This document shows, piece after piece, positions 20,733 to 22,905 of a DNA stretch of 22,905 nt. A model generated the notes under the pieces. The model was given only the letters and a program-made list of their open reading frames with translations, searched no databases and had not been told where the DNA came from. Source of the stretch: an uncultured Methanofollis sp. (GTDB lineage Archaea; Halobacteriota; Methanomicrobia; Methanomicrobiales; Methanofollaceae); NCBI RefSeq assembly GCF_937919355.1, contig NZ_CALFSA010000101.1, forward strand, positions 1-22,905, read 5' to 3'. The translations under genes were made by a program, and so were the position numbers. Numbering within the stretch: the first letter of the stretch is position 1; each line of letters begins with the position of its first letter.

Positions 20733-20804
20733 TGGGCCCGGAGGGATTCGAACCCACGGCCACCCGGTTATGAGCCGGGCGCTCCACCACTAAGCTACGG
20801 GCCC
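20733..20804 (-). tRNA. tRNA with CAT anticodon (elongator Met or Ile2)
   Basis: The minus strand folds as a 72-nt tRNA: acceptor GGGCCCG/CGGGCCC with discriminator A, D-arm GTAGCTTAGTGGTGGAGC, anticodon stem CCCGG/CCGGG with loop CTCATAA, and T-loop TTCGAAT. The anticodon is CAT, with no intron, and CCA is not encoded. It is not an initiator: the stem lacks the three G-C pairs of the G-G-G/C-C-C type. The 5'-GGGCCCG end is typical of archaeal tRNA-Ile2, whose C34 is changed to agmatidine, but elongator Met cannot be excluded. Positions 50 and 64 in the T-stem would be U opposite U. A TATA-like element near 20848-20856 fits as promoter. Confidence 0.92.
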
Positions 20805-21033
20805 GCGTGCACTGGATCTCTCTTCTGGAGGGAGAACCTCACGGTACCGTATATCTCTCACTCCCAGACCATATTAAGTCTGCGTGCGCTCTCTCCCCCC
20901 TCTCGATCGGACGCGGTATCTCCGTCCCTTCTCCGCTGCCCCTCATCCCTGGCACAGGTCTTTGCCCTGACCTGCGGTTTTATCAATTGTGCTCATATGA
21001 GTACTATCTGCCTGCATGGGTATGGTGAACGAC

Positions 21034-21111
21034 ATGCCCGGATATGACGGAGCCGGAGCGCACCGGTTCAGGACACTGGTCTATGTGGCCCTGGTGGTGG
21101 CGTCGGCATGA
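21034..21111 (+). CDS. Micro-ORF at the head of the NifX-like operon
   Basis: ATG 21034 is preceded by GGTGA (21023-21027) with 6-nt spacing and opens a 25-codon frame, MPGYDGAGAHRFRTLVYVAL..., closed by TGA 21109-21111. The first residues MPGYDGAG resemble the MP-x-x-DGTGP start of DUF5320 proteins, small genes commonly next to NifX-like and DUF134 genes; the rest does not match, so this may be a broken DUF5320 gene or a genuine short leader peptide. A TATA-like TTTTATCA (20978-20985) lies upstream. The coding call is tentative. Confidence 0.35.
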   Translation: MPGYDGAGAHRFRTLVYVALVVASA

Positions 21112-21141
21112 GAGGGCGCCGTCCCGGCAGGTGGTGAAAAG

Positions 21142-21510
21142 ATGAAACTTGCAATTGCACTCGATGGAAATTTCGTCTCCGGCCACTTCGGCCACTGTGA
21201 AGCCTATGCACTCTTCGACGTCAAAGACGGCGCTGTATCCAGACTGCCCGACCTTGCGAACCCCGGTCACGAACCCGGTTTTCTCCCCCGCTATCTCGCC
21301 GAACACGATGTCAATGCCGTGGTCGCCGGAGGGATGGGGCCGCGGGCCGTCGACCTCTTCTGCCAGAACGGGATCGAGGTCTTCCTCGGCGCCTCGGGGC
21401 CGGTCGAGGATGTCGCCGCCGCATATGCCGCCGGAAAACTTGTACCCGGTGAGAGTTCCTGCACTCACGGCACGGAAGAGCACGAAAACTGCAAAGGGGG
21501 ATGCCATTGA
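21142..21510 (+). CDS. NifX/NafY-like dinitrogenase iron-molybdenum cofactor family protein
   Basis: The 122-residue protein has the PF02579 ribonuclease-H-like fold. MKLAIALDGNFVSGHFGHCEAYALFDV is the first strand pair with the S/GHFGHC motif, AVVAGGMGPRAVDLF the glycine-rich strand-turn-helix, and EVFLGASGPVEDVAAAYAAGKL the end. A short Cys/His-rich tail follows (CTHGTEEHENCKGGCH), which could bind a metal or Fe-S centre. Family members carry iron-molybdenum or related Fe-S cofactors; stand-alone methanogen copies are of unknown role. Ribosome binding site GGTGGTGA lies before ATG 21142. The end overlaps the next gene by 10 nt. Confidence 0.9.
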   Translation: MKLAIALDGNFVSGHFGHCEAYALFDVKDGAVSRLPDLANPGHEPGFLPRYLAEHDVNAVVAGGMGPRAVDLFCQNGIEVFLGASGPVEDVAAAYAAGKLVPGESSCTHGTEEHENCKGGCH

Positions 21511-21767
21511 TCGTCTGCATCACCGCCGACGGCCCAGACGCCGCGTCTCAGGTCCAGCCGCGTTTTGGCCGTGCCCCGTACTTCGTCTTTGCCGACACGG
21601 AGAAGGGGACCATCGAGGCGGTGAAAAATCCGGTCGCGAATGCGCAGGGCGGCGTCGGCCCGCGTGCGGTGCAGGCAGTCCTCGACCACGGCGCCACCTC
21701 GCCCGCGTCGGAGGCCCCATATCAGATGGCCGAGCACCTCTCTCGCGAGATGAAGATCCGTGGATGA
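21501..21767 (+). CDS. Short NifX-like protein, apparently truncated
   Basis: The 88-residue protein opens as a second PF02579 domain: IVCITADGPDAASQVQPRFGRAPYFVFADT, then VKNPVANAQGGVGPRAVQAVLDHGA. After about residue 66 the usual strand-GxxGPNA-helix and the final TGASG segment are missing; instead it ends TSPASEAPYQMAEHLSREMKIRG. Typical members have 105-125 residues, so the C-terminal third was lost or replaced. It starts at ATG 21501, overlapping the previous gene (AAAGGGGG as ribosome binding site), and its stop overlaps the DUF134 start by 8 nt. It may still act as a half-domain, or may be decaying. Confidence 0.7.
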   Translation: MPLIVCITADGPDAASQVQPRFGRAPYFVFADTEKGTIEAVKNPVANAQGGVGPRAVQAVLDHGATSPASEAPYQMAEHLSREMKIRG

Positions 21768-22125
21768 CGGGGTGCAGGGCAGGTGTTGCGGCCGCGGGAG
21801 AGGACGGCCACGGGCCCCGCGCCTGATTGCCGAGGGAACGGCCTTCCGCTGTTTCGGCCCCCTCTGCGAGAGGTCAGGGGAGGTCGTCTTCCTCCTCCCC
21901 GAGGAAGTCGAGGCCCTCAGGCTCGCCGACCTGGAAGGCCTCGAGCAGGAGGACGCGGCGGAGAGACTCGGCATCTCCAGGAAGACCTTCTGGCGCGACC
22001 TCCACGAGGCGCGGCGGAAGGTTGCCGACGCCCTGGTCAATGGCAAGGGGATCAGGATCGCCGGGTGCCGGAGGAGGGCGGAGGAGTGCCCCCGCCGCCT
22101 CTGTGACGACACGGCGAAGGAATGA
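21760..22125 (+). CDS. DUF134 family helix-turn-helix protein
   Basis: The 121-residue protein has the DUF134 core: VVFLLPEEVEALRLADLEGLEQEDAAERLGISRKTFWRDLHEARRKVADALVNGKGIRI (about 43-101). It contains a sigma-like helix-turn-helix (QEDAAERLGISRKTFWRDL). DUF134 proteins are predicted DNA-binding regulators that accompany NifX-like and DUF5320 genes. The N-terminus is basic (GRCCGRGRGRPRAPR), with cysteines at C9, C10, C31 and C36 and more near the C-terminus (C103, C110, C115). Start GTG 21760 overlaps the stop of the preceding gene, in keeping with translational coupling. A T7 terminator follows at 22126-22132. Confidence 0.9.
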   Translation: MDDGVQGRCCGRGRGRPRAPRLIAEGTAFRCFGPLCERSGEVVFLLPEEVEALRLADLEGLEQEDAAERLGISRKTFWRDLHEARRKVADALVNGKGIRIAGCRRRAEECPRRLCDDTAKE

Positions 22126-22132
22126 TTTTTTT
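22126..22132 (+). terminator. Oligo-T terminator after DUF134; TATA-like tract follows
   Basis: T7 directly follows the DUF134 stop codon; the same tract (TTTTATATCT, 22128-22137) could be the TATA box of the next gene, with transcription starting near 22156. Confidence 0.4.
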
Positions 22133-22194
22133 ATATCTCCCATTTCCCCTGTGTTCGCTCGCTTCTCAGACCTGATCTTTAAACCGGTAAGCGC

Positions 22195-22899
22195 GTGAAA
22201 ATCTGTACCTGGAACTGCAATATGGCATTCAGGAAAAAATATCCGGCGATTCTCTCCTATGATCCGAATATTCTTATTGTTCCCGAATGCGAAAATCCCG
22301 ATCTCTTTGATAGTACGTTCTATACCGGCGCTCTATGGATCGGGAAAAATCAGCATAAGGGCCTTGGGGTTTTCAGCTTTCATGATTATGAGATCTCGAC
22401 TCATGAATCTTATTCTGGCGATTTTTTATATGCCCTGCCTGTGCAGCTCGAATCTCCTGAAAATCTGAATCTCATTGCTTTTTGGGCCATGAATAATCTC
22501 AGAGATCCCGGACGGAGATATATCGGTGAGGTCTGGCGTGCCCTCGGTTACTATCAAAATCTTTTTGATTCGCCCGCAGTCGTTGCCGGTGATTTTAACT
22601 GGAACATTATCTGGGATCACCGCCCAAAAATGGATTTATATGGTGATTTTGCTGATGTAACCGCCTTTTTGGGCCGCTATGACGTCCAGAGTTTATACCA
22701 TGCTTCCGCTGGTATTCCCTTCGGCCGCGAACCTGACCCGACATTATACCACAGAAAAAATCGTCTGAAGCCCTATCATGTCGACTACATCTTTTCATCG
22801 TCTGATCTTCTATGCCGGATGGAATCGATGACCGTCGGCGGGTATGACGAATGGATCACGCTCAGCGACCATATGCCGGTCATGGCCACTTTTCAATGA
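22195..22899 (+). CDS. Endonuclease/exonuclease/phosphatase (EEP) family protein
   Basis: The 234-residue protein carries the EEP active-site set: WNCN (6-9), PEC-E (29-33, metal-binding E), GDFNWN (134-139, catalytic D and N), HVDYIFSS (193-200) and LSDHMPV (224-230, the SDH motif). Members hydrolyse phosphodiesters in DNA, RNA or lipid headgroups; at this small size an AP endonuclease-like or nuclease role is possible but not shown. It starts at GTG 22195 with GGTAA as a weak ribosome binding site. Its base composition is much lower in GC than its neighbours and its codons often end in A or T, a sign of recent transfer. It ends 6 nt before the window edge. Confidence 0.88.
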   Translation: MKICTWNCNMAFRKKYPAILSYDPNILIVPECENPDLFDSTFYTGALWIGKNQHKGLGVFSFHDYEISTHESYSGDFLYALPVQLESPENLNLIAFWAMNNLRDPGRRYIGEVWRALGYYQNLFDSPAVVAGDFNWNIIWDHRPKMDLYGDFADVTAFLGRYDVQSLYHASAGIPFGREPDPTLYHRKNRLKPYHVDYIFSSSDLLCRMESMTVGGYDEWITLSDHMPVMATFQ

Positions 22900-22905
22900 G
22901 CAGAG

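Noticed and set aside
20720..20800. Coding tail reading GPGGIRTHGHP on the plus strand
   Set aside because: This is the well-known false peptide produced by the complement of a tRNA gene.
1..22905. CRISPR arrays, insertion sequences, transposases, integrases and rRNA genes
   Set aside because: I looked for regularly spaced direct repeats, terminal inverted repeats with transposase frames, and rRNA signatures, and saw none.

Overview
The window reads as GC-rich archaeal chromosome, most likely from a methanogen of the Methanomicrobiales (Methanofollis/Methanoculleus type). Support comes from an archaeal 7S (SRP) RNA, an archaeal elongation factor 1-beta next to a tiny zinc-ribbon gene, a probable methanofuran-pathway kinase (MfnE), a malate dehydrogenase of the Methanocaldococcus type, archaeal TATA boxes about 25 nt upstream of start codons (several apparently leaderless), oligo-T terminators and GGAGGTGA-type ribosome binding sites. 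The assignment is inferred from protein and RNA recognition, not from a database search.

Layout. 1-3272: the end of an ABC-2 permease, a thermonuclease-like protein, a cupin, a KaiC/RecA-like protein without a P-loop, a decayed DASS anion-transporter remnant, a membrane-anchored OB-fold protein and a small winged-helix regulator; the last two diverge from one palindromic TATA box, followed by a GTTAAC repeat operator. 3373-7424: an exported phospholipase-D/lamin-tail protein divergent from mfnE, then zinc-ribbon/aEF-1beta, a convergent malate dehydrogenase and the SRP RNA. 7439-10576: a zinc-ribbon methyltransferase, two small lipoproteins, a DUF1269-like protein and a four-helix membrane protein.

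10605-17012 holds the most distinctive accessory content: a 785-residue formylglycine-type arylsulfatase and, about 2 kb away, a complete anaerobic sulfatase maturase (radical SAM/SPASM) with a C-terminal SEC-C metal-binding tail. HdeD-like, DUF1269, small multidrug-export-like and two uncharacterised membrane-protein genes surround them. The maturase would convert the sulfatase Cys86 to formylglycine without oxygen.

17098-20696: an AI-2E family permease, a second KaiC-like protein without a P-loop, translationally coupled behind a PAS-GAF sensor that lacks a kinase ATPase domain, and an unrecognised soluble protein. The sensor/RecA-like pair, with a lone paralogue at 1659-2204, is the best candidate for a little-described signalling module. 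20733-22125: a CAT-anticodon tRNA and a chain of overlapping small genes (micro-ORF, NifX-like, short NifX-like, DUF134). The window ends with an AT-richer endonuclease/exonuclease/phosphatase gene that looks recently acquired.
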